From Lactobacillus kitasatonis DSM 16761 = JCM 1039 (lineage in GTDB: Bacteria > Bacillota > Bacilli > Lactobacillales > Lactobacillaceae): a stretch of 64,000 bases of DNA. Below are positions 8,083 through 16,928 of this stretch, piece after piece (the stretch's first letter is position 1; the number at the start of each line of letters is the position of its first letter). Below the pieces are notes generated by a model, which had not been told where the DNA came from, did not search any database, and worked only from the letters and a program-made list of their open reading frames with translations. The stretch lies in the NCBI RefSeq assembly GCF_000615285.1, contig NZ_BALU01000003.1, forward strand, positions 1-64,000, read 5' to 3'. Position numbers and translations under genes: made by a program.

Positions 8083-9659
8083 AATACGTTATAAAACAAT
8101 ATTCCAAACATATTCTAATTTTTGCGATCTTATCGCTATTACTTGCGATTATTACTGTATCAGACGCCTTAGTTTTGCAATTTATTATTAGTAATGTAAG
8201 AGATGCTAATAGAATTCCATACTATGTAATAGTATTATCAGTAATATTTTTTATATTAATTCAGGGTATCGTATATTATTTTCAACAGTTTAATTCTGAG
8301 TATTTAGCCAAAAAGGCCGTTAATTTGTATAGAGGGATTGTCTTTAAAAGAATTACTAATCAACGAATATCAGTATTTGATAAGCAAAATCCAAGCAACT
8401 ATGTTTCATTAATGACTGCACAAATGGATAATCTGGATGAAAATTATTTTTATGCAATATTTTGGGCTTTCTATTTAGTAATTCAATTTATTGTTGCGTG
8501 TGTTGTTGCACTTGTTATAAATCCAACTATGGCAGCTATCGCAATCGTATTATGCATTCCTAATGTATTATTGCCGTTAATTTTTAGAAGGTCTCTTGAG
8601 AATACTAAGCTTAAGACAATTAAGCAAACAGATGCTTATGTCACTAAAATATCAGATTACTTATTTGGATTTGCAGACTGGAAAATTAATGGTGGTAGCA
8701 AGTTAATTAATAAGCAAGAAAGTACCGAAAATAATCAGCTTTTACAATCACAAAAGAGGGAATTAAAAGCACAAAATATTTCAACAGCATTTAATCACGC
8801 TTTTTCCAATGTTTTATATTTAGGTACATGGTTAATTGGAGCTTTTTTCATTTTAAATAAGCAAATGAGCATTGCTTCAGTTGTAGCATTTTCTCAACTA
8901 GTAATTAATATCTCATTTCCAATTTATAGTTGTGCAGATATGTTTTCACAGATAGTTGGTGGAAAAAAACTATTTGAGAAAATTGAAAAGCAAGTATCAG
9001 TAGAAGAATCAGAAGATAATATAATTAAATTAGGTACATTCGAAAAAATCAGTTTTAAGAATGTATCTTTAAAAAACGAGCAAAAAATAATTCTTAGTTC
9101 ATTAAATCTTGATATCTTTGCAAATAAAAAATATTTAATAAAAGGACCAAGTGGCAGTGGCAAAACTACCTTTTTAAAGATTTTAACTAAGCAGATAATA
9201 AATTATGAAGGAAAAATCACATTTAATAAAATTGATTTTTTAAACATTGCTGATCAAAAATTATATTCTAAAATTGGATATTTACCTCAACAAGGACATA
9301 TATTTGAAACAACTCTGGCAAATAATTTAACTTTATATCAAAATAGAACAAAAAATCAGTTGATTGAAGTTTTGAAATTTGTAGAACTAGAGAAGTGGGC
9401 AAATGAAGAATCTTTAAATAAGAATATTAATTCAGAATCTGTCTCAGGTGGAGAAGCTAAGAGAATTGAACTTGCACGGCTTCTTTTGCAAAAGAAAGAA
9501 ATTATTATTTTAGATGAATTTTCATCTGGATTAGATAAAGAAACTTTAGAAAAGAGTGAAGATAAAATATTCTCGTTATCAAATAAAACAATACTTTATG
9601 TAACGCATGTATATAATTCGAATCTGATCAATAAAGCTGATGAAGTTATACAATTTTAA
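8079..9659 (+). CDS. ABC exporter, fused membrane and ATPase domains
   Basis: 526 residues. Six membrane helices in the first 280 residues form an exporter-type transmembrane domain, followed by an ATPase with Walker A (GPSGSGKTT), Q-loop (YLPQQGHIF), signature (SVSGGEAKRIELA), Walker B (IIILDEFSSGLD) and H-loop (YVTHVY). There is no N-terminal C39 peptidase, so any substrate is not processed by this protein. It is a half-transporter that would dimerise. Coupled by overlap to the small ORF at 7912 and probably controlled by the Rgg protein. Its substrate may be the small peptide or a toxic compound. Confidence 0.9.
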   Translation: MKYVIKQYSKHILIFAILSLLLAIITVSDALVLQFIISNVRDANRIPYYVIVLSVIFFILIQGIVYYFQQFNSEYLAKKAVNLYRGIVFKRITNQRISVFDKQNPSNYVSLMTAQMDNLDENYFYAIFWAFYLVIQFIVACVVALVINPTMAAIAIVLCIPNVLLPLIFRRSLENTKLKTIKQTDAYVTKISDYLFGFADWKINGGSKLINKQESTENNQLLQSQKRELKAQNISTAFNHAFSNVLYLGTWLIGAFFILNKQMSIASVVAFSQLVINISFPIYSCADMFSQIVGGKKLFEKIEKQVSVEESEDNIIKLGTFEKISFKNVSLKNEQKIILSSLNLDIFANKKYLIKGPSGSGKTTFLKILTKQIINYEGKITFNKIDFLNIADQKLYSKIGYLPQQGHIFETTLANNLTLYQNRTKNQLIEVLKFVELEKWANEESLNKNINSESVSGGEAKRIELARLLLQKKEIIILDEFSSGLDKETLEKSEDKIFSLSNKTILYVTHVYNSNLINKADEVIQF

Positions 9660-9681
9660 AACGATTATTTAATTAATACAT

Positions 9682-9728
9682 AGGAACCTAATTTTGCTAT
9701 TAACTTAGCAGGGAAGGTTCCTTTTTTT
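9682..9728 (+). terminator. Intrinsic terminator of ABC exporter operon
   Basis: AGGAACCT (9682-9689) pairs with AGGTTCCT (9715-9722) and is followed by TTTTTTAT. It overlaps the stop codon of the convergent lipoprotein gene. Confidence 0.75.
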
Positions 9729-10299
9729 ATTTTATTTTTGAAAAATCATATTTGCGATATTTAAGTGCAGCTTGTTTATCTTTGAAAGCAACACCGTTAA
9801 TGGCTTTAGGATTAGTTCCATAGCTCATTAACAGGCAATCTTCTCCTTTGAACTTGCCTAATTTGTAAACCATATCAACAGTATCTAAGAATCCACGCTC
9901 CTTTAAAAAATTATTATCGGTTGTGATCATGACAGCATTACCAGCGTATTCTTTATTTTGCTTTTCAGAATTATGATCCAGTTTTAAATTATGATCAATT
10001 TTTTGATAGGTGACACTACCATTAAATGTGTGTGTAGTAATGACTAACTTAGTAGCTTTTTTACTGTAAGGATCGCCGCGATACCAGGTGCCACGGTACT
10101 GCTCTGGTATGGTTGTTAATTTGAAGCCTTTGTATTTTTTATGCAGGTCAATCTTTGGTGTGATATTTTGGGATTGCTTTTTAGAGGGATGCTTCTCTAT
10201 TTTAGTACTCGTCTTGGACACTTGATGATGTGTAGGTGCACATCCTGATAAAAACAATCCGGTTAATAAAATAGTCGAAGTAAAAAATAGTTTTTTCAT
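9727..10299 (-). CDS. Lipoprotein with GTWY-type domain, unknown function
   Basis: 190 residues. The signal peptide ends in a lipobox (LFLSGC, Cys about residue 20), so it should be lipid-anchored outside the cell. A lysine-rich spacer is followed by a small domain starting YRGTWYRGDPYSKKATKLVITTH. The same R/QGTWY start recurs in the secreted protein at 20050 and the lipoprotein at 20702, so these three look like one lactobacillus family of small extracellular domains. Function is not known. Convergent with the ABC exporter. Confidence 0.82.
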   Translation of the reverse strand: MKKLFFTSTILLTGLFLSGCAPTHHQVSKTSTKIEKHPSKKQSQNITPKIDLHKKYKGFKLTTIPEQYRGTWYRGDPYSKKATKLVITTHTFNGSVTYQKIDHNLKLDHNSEKQNKEYAGNAVMITTDNNFLKERGFLDTVDMVYKLGKFKGEDCLLMSYGTNPKAINGVAFKDKQAALKYRKYDFSKIK

Positions 10300-10393
10300 G
10301 ATGAGATTATTCTAATTAGTTTAAATACGATTTTCAATGAAATTTCTTATCAGATCCTGTATAATTTGAAAAAATGTATTTACAGGGGATGAT

Positions 10394-10954
10394 ATGATGA
10401 ACGAAAAACGAGAAGAGTATAATGCTATTTTATTTATTAGTATAATTTTGCTAGCAGTTGGCTTTGTTGCAGCCGTATATTTTCTATTTAAAAAGGAAAA
10501 TAAATTAGCTTTAGAATATTTCCTGGCAGGTTTATTGGGGGTAGCAATTGAGGTTGTAATGGGCTTAATTTCCCATTGCTCGTTACTAACGAGTTTTGTC
10601 CCAAAAGGTAATGTCTTGTTCACCACATTAGGAGCATTTCTTGTATTTGGTTTCCTTGATCGCTTTAATTGGAAGTGGGTAGGGCTAGTCACACTTATTT
10701 TTAGTGTAATGCTTGTTCTTCTGCCATTAGTGCACTTGAAGAATATGACTGATACATTCTTCGTTATCCCGCAACTTCTTATGACATGTTAATTGATATG
10801 CTTATTGCTGATAAAATGAATCGGTGGGTTGCATTAACAATAGCCATAATAGGTGGCCTTATTTGGGGGATTGCTATTGATAGCACTAATTGGACTAATA
10901 TATTAAAAAAGGCAGATATCATGCTATTTGCATGTATCTACCTTTTTTGTTGAA
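10394..10954 (+). pseudogene. Small multi-helix membrane protein, frameshifted
   Basis: The first frame (ATG 10394 or 10397, AGGGG upstream) gives 132 residues with four hydrophobic helices and stops at 10792 after VIPQLLMTC. A second frame picks up immediately (SYDMLIDMLIADKMNRWV, then another helix IIGGLIWGIAID) and runs to about 10954. The join within about 10 bases and the continued membrane character suggest one gene broken by a single-base indel near 10775. I do not recognise the family. Confidence 0.6.
10905..10948. terminator. Bidirectional terminator between convergent broken genes
   Basis: An A-rich arm AAAAAAGGCAGATA pairs with TATCTACCTTTTTT, with inner CATGC/GCATG pairing. T runs exist on both strands, serving the + membrane gene and the - PTS fragment. 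Confidence 0.8.
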
Positions 10955-10963
10955 AATTATTTG

Positions 10964-11476
10964 TTACTTAGTACCTGGGCGTTGCTTTTTTTCAACTTTC
11001 TTACCCATAGTCATATTGTCGTTGTAGCCCCATACCCAAGTTACGATAAAGGCGACCACGATTGAAACAGCACTAGCGATTAAGAATGTGTAGAAACTGT
11101 TTAATTGAGTTGGGTGAGCTGGGTTGAAGAAACTTGAGAATCCGATCAAACCACCGGTGAAGCCGTACATAGTACCGTGCATTAAACCAGTAACAAGACC
11201 ACCGAATGCTGAACCGATACAACCTGAAGCAAATACTTTCTTGTATCTTAAGTTAATACCGTAGATAGCTGGTTCAGTAACACCGCAGAATGCTGAAATA
11301 GCAGCAGCGATACCTAATTCCTTCATGTCAGCTTTCTTTGACTTAACGGCAACCGCCAATACAGCAGCACCTTGAGCAACCATAGTTGAACAAATAATAG
11401 CGTTTAATGAACTTGGGCCAGTTGAGGCAATGGGTAAGAACTTCGGTTTAGGTAAATTCTTCTTGTATCTGTTCAT
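10964..11476 (-). pseudogene. Beta-glucoside PTS EIIC C-terminal fragment
   Basis: About 170 residues that match the C-terminal half of a BglP-type EIIC membrane domain: VAQGAAVLAVAVKSK, ISAFCGVTEPAIYGINL (the conserved GITEPAIYG motif) and a final helix VAFIVTWVWG. The N-terminal EIIB and first EIIC helices are missing, and the fragment starts exactly where an unrelated permease fragment on the other strand begins (about 11476). It is a remnant produced by a rearrangement, with no RBS of its own. Confidence 0.8.
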
Positions 11477-12025
11477 TGTGACGCAGGCACTTTACATGAT
11501 CGCTCAGCTGGCAATGCTAGTTGATGGTATGTCACGTGAATTCCTGTCAGATACTGCTAAGAAGTACTTGCCTAATGGTTTAACTAAGAAGGATAAAAAT
11601 GGTTTGCCAATTCATGGTTATTGGTTGACCACACTTCTTTGTTCCTTCATCATGTTCTCTTCAGCAACTTTGCCAAACATTAATTCAATCTTTAACCAGT
11701 TGTTGAACTTGAACGGTATTATCGACCCATTCACCACTTCATTCATTTTCTGGGCCTTCATCAAGATTCGTGAAGATGAAAAGAAGTATCATGCCGAATA
11801 CGTTTATATCAAGAATAGACGTATGCTTTAATCATGGGGTGGTGGTGCTTCCTCTTGACCTTGGTTGCCGCATTTGGTTCAATCTTCCAAGTCGATGCAC
11901 CTACAGGCTCAGCTGAATACTGCCAGACAATCTTCTTGAATGTCTTTGAATCATTTGTTTTGTTGGGCTTAGGTTTGATTTTGCCTTTGATTGCTAAATG
12001 GCAAAGAAATCACGCAAAAGCTTAA
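11477..12025 (+). pseudogene. yjeM: YjeM-type amino acid permease, C-terminal part (frameshifted)
   Basis: Begins abruptly at the PTS junction with TQALYMIAQLAMLVDGMSRE and shows the C-terminal helices of an APC-superfamily glutamate/GABA-type antiporter (LPNGLTKKDKNGLPIHGYW, then a helix of SATLPNINSIFN). The first frame stops at 11831; the frame from 11834 (GWWCFLLTLVAAFGSIF) continues the protein to KWQRNHAKA, so there is also a one-base frameshift near 11820. The matching N-terminus is on the opposite strand at 13411-13720. Not functional. Confidence 0.82.
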
Positions 12026-12047
12026 TAAATAGAATTGAATAGAAATG

Positions 12048-12086
12048 AAAATGTGCTTTAATGGTTGTATTAAGGTACATTTTTTA
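12048..12086 (+). terminator. Intrinsic terminator of permease fragment
   Basis: AAATGTGCTTTAAT pairs imperfectly with ATTAAGGTACATTT and is followed by a T run. Confidence 0.7.
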
Positions 12087-12104
12087 TTTATGTGAGGGAC
12101 AGTT

Positions 12105-12734
12105 ATGAAAAAGAAATTTTTGCTTAAAGCTATGGCAGCTGTACTGCTGATGACACCAGTAACTGGAAATTTAGTTGCAAGAAATGCAAATGTTGTTTTT
12201 GCCCAAACTAAGAGCTTAAAGGTGAAGAATATTAAGAAGCCGGTTAGAACCGTTTATCTTAAAATGAAACCTAAGAGCTTTTTGTATAAAACAATGAAAC
12301 AGGCGATGAAAGCTTGGAACAATACTGGCGCTTTCACTTTTGAACAAGTTAAGCAACAGAGAGATGCCAATGTCGTTGTGACTGATCTTAAGAGAAAAGA
12401 TATTCCAATGCCTGGGATCACATTTGTTAAAGACGATGCTTTGCATATTGGTCGTAAGGCCAGCAAATTGAATCCAGTGATTAATCTGAATCCTGCATTT
12501 TTGAATAAGACATATGTGAGAAAAATGCTGCAGAATAGTAATATTCCAGAAAATCAAACTGATCTTGCTTTAAATAGATGGACGTTGGCAATTTGTGAGC
12601 ATGAATTAGGCCATGCAATGGGTCTTAAGCATTATAAAGGCAAGAGAGCTTCTGTAATGAGAGAAAATCCTGGCGTACCAATTCAACCGGTTGATGTGCA
12701 AAATGCGCGTCGTCTGTATCATCTTGGTCACTAG
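12105..12734 (+). CDS. Secreted matrixin-like zinc metalloprotease
   Basis: 209 residues. A signal peptide (KKKFLLKAMAAVLLMTPVTG) is followed by a short domain with the metzincin zinc motif HExxHxxGxxH, seen as HELGHAMGLKH (about residues 166-176), preceded by a strand/helix layout typical of M10-like small proteases (AMKAWNNTGAFTFEQV). The Met-turn may be SVMRENPG. It should be exported and cleave surface or environmental proteins; substrate unknown. GAGGG is upstream of the ATG. It lies inside the inverted segment 11477-13410 but is intact. Confidence 0.85.
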   Translation: MKKKFLLKAMAAVLLMTPVTGNLVARNANVVFAQTKSLKVKNIKKPVRTVYLKMKPKSFLYKTMKQAMKAWNNTGAFTFEQVKQQRDANVVVTDLKRKDIPMPGITFVKDDALHIGRKASKLNPVINLNPAFLNKTYVRKMLQNSNIPENQTDLALNRWTLAICEHELGHAMGLKHYKGKRASVMRENPGVPIQPVDVQNARRLYHLGH

Positions 12735-12784
12735 CTCATATTTTTGTATAATGGACTTATCTTGTAAAGAAAGCAGATTTGATA

Positions 12785-13228
12785 ATGTTAAAAGATGAAA
12801 AGAAGTTTGATGAGTTAGGTCAAAAGTTGTTCATGAAGGGTGTTTTACAACACTTTGAACAAAAGCACGGTCCAATCAAAGGCAGAATGATGGTGACTGA
12901 AGGCAAGATTCCACCAGAAATGCTTGTTAAGCTGCAACCTGAATTGATGAAAAACCCTAAGTGGGTTGTCGTTGAGGGTAGCTTTGACTTTTGTAATTAT
13001 ACAATTGGTATGGTTGTTGGTCTTAATCCAATTAGACCAATATCTGAAGGCTGGTTAACACCCCAATTGAATCATCCAGGTGTTAAGCCAACGAAGAACT
13101 GGCAAGAATTCTTTATGGAAAAGGTTATGGAGAATATCGACGACAACGGCAAGATTGATTTGCCATTGTACAGTTGGATCTCTGATAAGAGTGATTTGAC
13201 GTTGACTGATAAGGAACGAGAAAAATAA
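12785..13228 (+). CDS. Cytosolic protein of unknown function
   Basis: 147 residues from ATG 12785 (an in-frame TTG lies two codons upstream). No signal or membrane segment. Visible features are an amphipathic N-terminal helix (KDEKKFDELGQKLFMKGVLQ), a central strand region WVVVEGSFDFCNYTIGMVVG and a charged C-terminus. A TATAAT at 12747-12752 lies upstream, so it may have its own promoter. I do not recognise a family. Confidence 0.7.
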   Translation: MLKDEKKFDELGQKLFMKGVLQHFEQKHGPIKGRMMVTEGKIPPEMLVKLQPELMKNPKWVVVEGSFDFCNYTIGMVVGLNPIRPISEGWLTPQLNHPGVKPTKNWQEFFMEKVMENIDDNGKIDLPLYSWISDKSDLTLTDKEREK

Positions 13229-13240
13229 TTGAGACGTGAA

Positions 13241-13277
13241 AAAGGCTTGGTTAGCGTGTGTGCTAATCAAGCTTTTT
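13241..13277 (+). terminator. Intrinsic terminator
   Basis: AAAGGCTTGGTTAGC pairs with GCTAATCAAGCTTTT and is followed by TT. Confidence 0.8.
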
Positions 13278-13282
13278 TGATT

Positions 13283-13410
13283 TTATTTCAAGACTAAACC
13301 TTCTAAATTACCTAATTCAATCTTAGCTGATCTTTTAACACTCAATGTCTTGCCGTAATCACGGTATTTTTAACGCATCTCTTTTAATTCTAAGGGATGC
13401 TCGAACCAGT
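13283..13410 (-). pseudogene. 3' end fragment of an unrecognised gene
   Basis: On the minus strand a readable tail (FEHPLELKEMR, stop, KYRDYGKTLSVKRSAKIELG...) ends at TAA 13283-13285, just before the terminator at 13277. It contains one in-frame stop and starts at the junction with the permease N-terminus near 13410. It looks like the last 40 residues of a cytosolic protein, but I cannot name it. It marks one edge of the rearranged segment. Confidence 0.45.
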
Positions 13411-13720
13411 ACAACGTGGCAAGCCCAGTAGGTCCAGCCTGCGTAGTAGGCCCATTTAACACCCATGGTTTCATTAACCCAGGATGAAACACCACCTTCG
13501 GAGTCTTTAAAGGTGGCACCAAGTTCACCTACCATTAATGCATAAGGTATAAAGTAAAGCAGGAACATTAAGATCCAACTAAAGATTATCTTGGTACCAT
13601 CGAAGTAGACATAACCATTAACAACGTAACCAAATCTTCAGACAGTGGAGAAGGCCATCATTGCCAATGTAATCCAAAGCATTTTCTTAGCTTGTTTCTT
13701 TTGTTGCTGTTCAATCATCA
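13411..13720 (-). pseudogene. yjeM: YjeM-type amino acid permease, N-terminal part (nonsense codon)
   Basis: Starts at ATG 13718-13720 behind a GGAGATGATC region and reads IEQQQKKQAKKMLWITLAMMAF with a first membrane helix, a TGA at about codon 30 (V-stop-RFGYVVNGYVYFDG), then PYALMVGELGATFKDSEGGVSSWVNETMG and GWTYWACHVV, typical of the first three helices of APC permeases. It stops matching at about 13411. Re-inverting 11477-13410 would place it in line with the C-terminal fragment, with about 200 residues still missing. Confidence 0.8.
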
Positions 13721-13870
13721 TGATCATCTCCTTACATATGAGATGGCTAAATATAAATAAGTCAAAGCTAATTATATTATTATATCCGCTTTCATTATAA
13801 TATTAATTATTGTAAAAATAACAATTTCTATTAATTAATGTGGAATATATAAATACTAGATCATACAAAT

Positions 13871-13911
13871 AAAGCACCACTAGCTATACAAAAAATAACT
13901 AATAGTGCTTT
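13871..13911 (-). terminator. Probable terminator of the reductase gene
   Basis: AAAGCACCACTAG and CTAATAGTGCTTT form an imperfect stem downstream of the minus-strand gene at 13932; the T run is short. Confidence 0.45.
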
Positions 13912-13931
13912 TAAATCATATTTTGTTAGAA

Positions 13932-14864
13932 TTATTTAACCTTTAAAATATCTTCCTTAGCATGGATCAAACATGTAATGAAAGCACAGTATGGAGTGGC
14001 AACACTATGCTTCAAGCCCTTGCGCCAAACGGCACCGTCAATATAGTCGATCTCAGTTGGACGATTGTTTTGAACCAAATCCTGATGCATTGAAGGATAG
14101 TGTGGCGTATCAAACAAACTTTCAACGTGTTCAATAACTTCTTTGCGATCCAAGTTGACGCCCTCGTATTGAGCAACATCCGCAAATTCTTGTACGATAT
14201 TTCTAGTCAACTCGTCAGCTTCCTTAGTGTGACCAAATTGCTTGCAGTCAGCATCAAGCAAAGCACAAAGAGCATTAACCACGCCGTTAACACAAGCTTT
14301 ACGCCAGATAGAGTACATGACGTTTTCACTGTAACTAGCATTCAAACCAGCATCAGTCAAAATCTTAACGATCTTTTGCGTCTCGTCTTTACCTTTTAGA
14401 TCAAGGCATTGGATTTCGACGTTACCATTGTCATTGGCGAAAGTAATGTGGCCAGGAGCCGTCATCATTGATGCCCACATTGTGACACCCATAATGATGT
14501 GATCGCGAGTGACAAATCTCTCTAGCACATCTTCGTGACCTAAGCCATTAAGCAAGCAGAGCACATAAGTATCTTTGCTAATGATTGGCTTCAGACTGTT
14601 TAACATATTTTCTAACTGCATTGACTTGGTAAAGACGATTAACAAATCAACACTTTCGTGTTGCTCATCGATTTCTTTAGGACTGTAAATTGGCATCTTT
14701 TCTGCAATTTCTTCGTCCTTAACTCTAGCGACCACGCCATTTTCACGGATGGCGACAATGTTTCTGTCCCAAGTATCGATTAAAGTAACGTCATTTCCAG
14801 CTTTCTTTAAATGCCAGCCGAATTTTGAACCCATTGCGCCGGCTCCAGCAATTGCAATTTTCAT
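13932..14864 (-). CDS. Ketopantoate reductase family protein (ApbA/PanE)
   Basis: 310 residues with an N-terminal NADP-binding glycine motif (KIAIAGAGAMGSKFG) and the ApbA C-terminal helical domain (NVMYSIWRKACVNGVVNALCAL, with the conserved Lys and Asn). Known members reduce 2-dehydropantoate to pantoate with NADPH; many paralogues act on other 2-ketoacids, so pantothenate synthesis is only one option. GGAGG precedes the ATG. Divergent from the ROK kinase, with a cre-like site (14888-14901) in the shared upstream region. Confidence 0.85.
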   Translation of the reverse strand: MKIAIAGAGAMGSKFGWHLKKAGNDVTLIDTWDRNIVAIRENGVVARVKDEEIAEKMPIYSPKEIDEQHESVDLLIVFTKSMQLENMLNSLKPIISKDTYVLCLLNGLGHEDVLERFVTRDHIIMGVTMWASMMTAPGHITFANDNGNVEIQCLDLKGKDETQKIVKILTDAGLNASYSENVMYSIWRKACVNGVVNALCALLDADCKQFGHTKEADELTRNIVQEFADVAQYEGVNLDRKEVIEHVESLFDTPHYPSMHQDLVQNNRPTEIDYIDGAVWRKGLKHSVATPYCAFITCLIHAKEDILKVK

Positions 14865-14887
14865 AATTCTAAGCCTCCTGTATAATT

Positions 14888-14901
14888 AGTAATCGCTTTC
14901 A
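14888..14901. promoter_or_regulatory. cre-like catabolite operator
   Basis: AGTAATCGCTTTCA is the reverse of TGAAAGCGATTACT, which matches the CcpA consensus TGWAARCGYTWNCW at 13 of 14 positions. It lies between the divergent reductase and ROK genes. Confidence 0.5.
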
Positions 14902-15039
14902 GCATAGGCTAAAACTGAAGATTTGGCAATTAAAATGAGTCAATAACGTTCTTTTTAAATATCAATATTTGACTTGTTCTCACATCATAAAAACCATAAA
15001 ATGGCATATGAAAGCGCATTTATGGAGAGAAGGATCAAA

Positions 15040-15942
15040 ATGAAGAACTATTTAAGTATTGATATCGGTGGAACTAATGTAAAATATGCTGAACTTGATA
15101 ATGCCGGTCAAATTATTAAAAAAGAAAAGGTAAATACGATTCATGATAAAGAACAATTTTTATCTGAAATTGATAAGATTGTTGCAGAGTATGTAGATAA
15201 AGGTGTTAAGGGTATTGCCTTTTGTGCACCTGGTAAGATTGTTAAAACTGAGATTCACTTCGGTGGAGCATTGCCATTCTTGGACGGAATTGATTTTGCA
15301 AAAAGATATAAGAAATATAATTTGCCTGTAGCCGTAATTAACGATGGTAAGGCTAGCGTTTTAGCTGAAAACTGGTTCGGCAGTCTTAAAGATATGAAGA
15401 ACTGTGCGTCAATCACTCTAGGAACTGGCCTTGGTGGCGGTATTATTGTTAATGGTAAAATATTAAACGGTGCACACTATCAAGCTGGTGAAGTAAGTTT
15501 TCTTAACTTGGATGTAAATGCTAAAGGTTTTGACGGCTTCTCTGGCTCACTTGGTTCAGCCGTAGGTATGATTAGTAAAATTAATAAAGCTTTAGGCAAT
15601 AAAGATGAAACCGATGGCTTGGCTGCCTTTAAGGCAATCAACGATGGGGATGAAACTGCACTAAAGATTTTCAATGAATTCTGTCATATAGTAGCGGTCG
15701 TAATTCTAAACATGCAAGCAGTTGTAGATCTTGATGTGATTGCGATCGGTGGCGGCATTTCAGCTCAACCAATCGTGGTTAAAGGAATCAATGAAGCATA
15801 TGATAAATTGCTTGATGATAATCCATTGGTCAAGAATACTTTCACTAGACCAGAAATTGTAGATACTAAGTTCAAGAACAACGCCAACCTTTATGGTGCT
15901 TTGTACAACTTATTAATTCATGTTAATGGTGAAAAATTATAA
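15040..15942 (+). CDS. ROK-family sugar kinase
   Basis: 300 residues from ATG 15040, chosen because GAGAGAAGGA lies just upstream and the phosphate-binding motif then falls at the N-terminus (YLSIDIGGTNVKYAEL). The glycine motif LGTGLGGGIIVNGK is also present. The usual ROK zinc cluster CxCGxxGC is absent, as in the shorter lactobacillus ROK kinases. It would phosphorylate a hexose or an amino sugar in the cytosol. Its stop overlaps the ATG of the AraC regulator by one base (TAATG), so the two are co-translated. Confidence 0.88.
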   Translation: MKNYLSIDIGGTNVKYAELDNAGQIIKKEKVNTIHDKEQFLSEIDKIVAEYVDKGVKGIAFCAPGKIVKTEIHFGGALPFLDGIDFAKRYKKYNLPVAVINDGKASVLAENWFGSLKDMKNCASITLGTGLGGGIIVNGKILNGAHYQAGEVSFLNLDVNAKGFDGFSGSLGSAVGMISKINKALGNKDETDGLAAFKAINDGDETALKIFNEFCHIVAVVILNMQAVVDLDVIAIGGGISAQPIVVKGINEAYDKLLDDNPLVKNTFTRPEIVDTKFKNNANLYGALYNLLIHVNGEKL

Positions 15943-16823
15943 TGGCTGAAAATAAACAGATAAAGCTGCATGAAATAGTAGTACCAACTAGTCCGTTACC
16001 AGTTTGGTACTTTATTTTTAATACAGATAATGGTGTGCCAAAATACGTTGCACCTCACTGGCATAGAGGAATCGAGCTAAGTTTTACTTTAAATGGTGCA
16101 ATTACAGATTTCATCATTGCAGGTAAGCATTTTAGCACAAAAGCAGGGCAGATTTTAGTAGTAAATACACAGGTGATTCATAGTGTCAATTCAACGCTAA
16201 ATAAGAATGGAAAAACACTATCAATTATTTTCCCATTTGATTATGTAGCCAATTTATATCCTGAAATAAACTATCAAGAAATTGATATTAATTATCCCGA
16301 AAAGCTAAATAATGATCAAAAATTGGCATATTCCAATTTGCAGGGCTTACTGACACAATTCTACTGGTTAGCCTCATCAACCCAGCCACTAAAGAATCTT
16401 AAAATGCAACAGATTGTTGATGAAGTACTTTTGCTACTACTTGAAAGATTCACCAAGGAGAAACCACCTGAAAGTGAGATGGGGCAACGCAAGGTCTACG
16501 TGATTAATCGATTGCAGTTTATCACGCAGTATGTAAATAACCACTATCAAGAAAAACTCACGCTTGATTCAATTGCTAAGAAATGCAACGTCTCCAAGGA
16601 ATATCTGTCGCGCTTTTTCAAAAAGCAGATGGAAATCACGGTTGACACCTATATCAATAATGTTAGAGCGCAACGTGCTTATTTTGAACTGAAGAATACT
16701 AGTCATAATTTGACCCAGATTGCGATGAATAATGGCTTCTCTGGTGTTCGTACAATGAATCGAGCTTTTGATAAGCTTTATGGTAAAACTGCATCCCAAA
16801 TTAAACGAAATTTCAAAAATTAG
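15942..16823 (+). CDS. AraC-family transcriptional regulator
   Basis: 293 residues. An N-terminal cupin-like sensing domain (HWHRGIELSFTLNG, residues 33-46) and a C-terminal double helix-turn-helix (LTLDSIAKKCNVSKEYLSRFFKKQ and LTQIAMNNGFSGVRTMNRAFDKLYGKTA) give the classical AraC/XylS layout. Such regulators sense sugars or related ligands and activate linked transport or degradation genes. It overlaps the ROK kinase and precedes the esterase-MFS-esterase operon, which is its likely target (inference). Confidence 0.9.
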   Translation: MAENKQIKLHEIVVPTSPLPVWYFIFNTDNGVPKYVAPHWHRGIELSFTLNGAITDFIIAGKHFSTKAGQILVVNTQVIHSVNSTLNKNGKTLSIIFPFDYVANLYPEINYQEIDINYPEKLNNDQKLAYSNLQGLLTQFYWLASSTQPLKNLKMQQIVDEVLLLLLERFTKEKPPESEMGQRKVYVINRLQFITQYVNNHYQEKLTLDSIAKKCNVSKEYLSRFFKKQMEITVDTYINNVRAQRAYFELKNTSHNLTQIAMNNGFSGVRTMNRAFDKLYGKTASQIKRNFKN

Positions 16824-16832
16824 CACAAAAAG

Positions 16833-16876
16833 AGATCAATCAACGCCATTTTAAGGCTAAGATTGATCTTTTTTTA
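16833..16876 (+). terminator. Intrinsic terminator after ROK-AraC
   Basis: AGATCAATC (16833-16841) and GATTGATCT (16861-16869) form a 9-bp stem followed by a T run. Confidence 0.85.
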
Positions 16877-16896
16877 TTATAAAATCGCAGTTATGA

Positions 16897-16910
16897 TGTA
16901 AGCGTATTCA
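16897..16910 (+). promoter_or_regulatory. cre-like site upstream of esterase operon
   Basis: TGTAAGCGTATTCA matches TGWAARCGYTWNCW at 13 of 14 positions and sits 19 bases before the first esterase ATG, suggesting CcpA control. Confidence 0.45.
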
Positions 16911-16928
16911 TTTAGGAGGGCAAAAATT

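Noticed and set aside
13400-13420. GGTTCGAGCATCC resembling a tRNA T-arm
   Set aside because: No cloverleaf can be built around it; it lies at the junction of two protein-gene fragments.
15007-15020. Second cre-like site TGAAAGCGCATTTA before the ROK gene
   Set aside because: The right half departs from the consensus; only the site at 14888 was kept.
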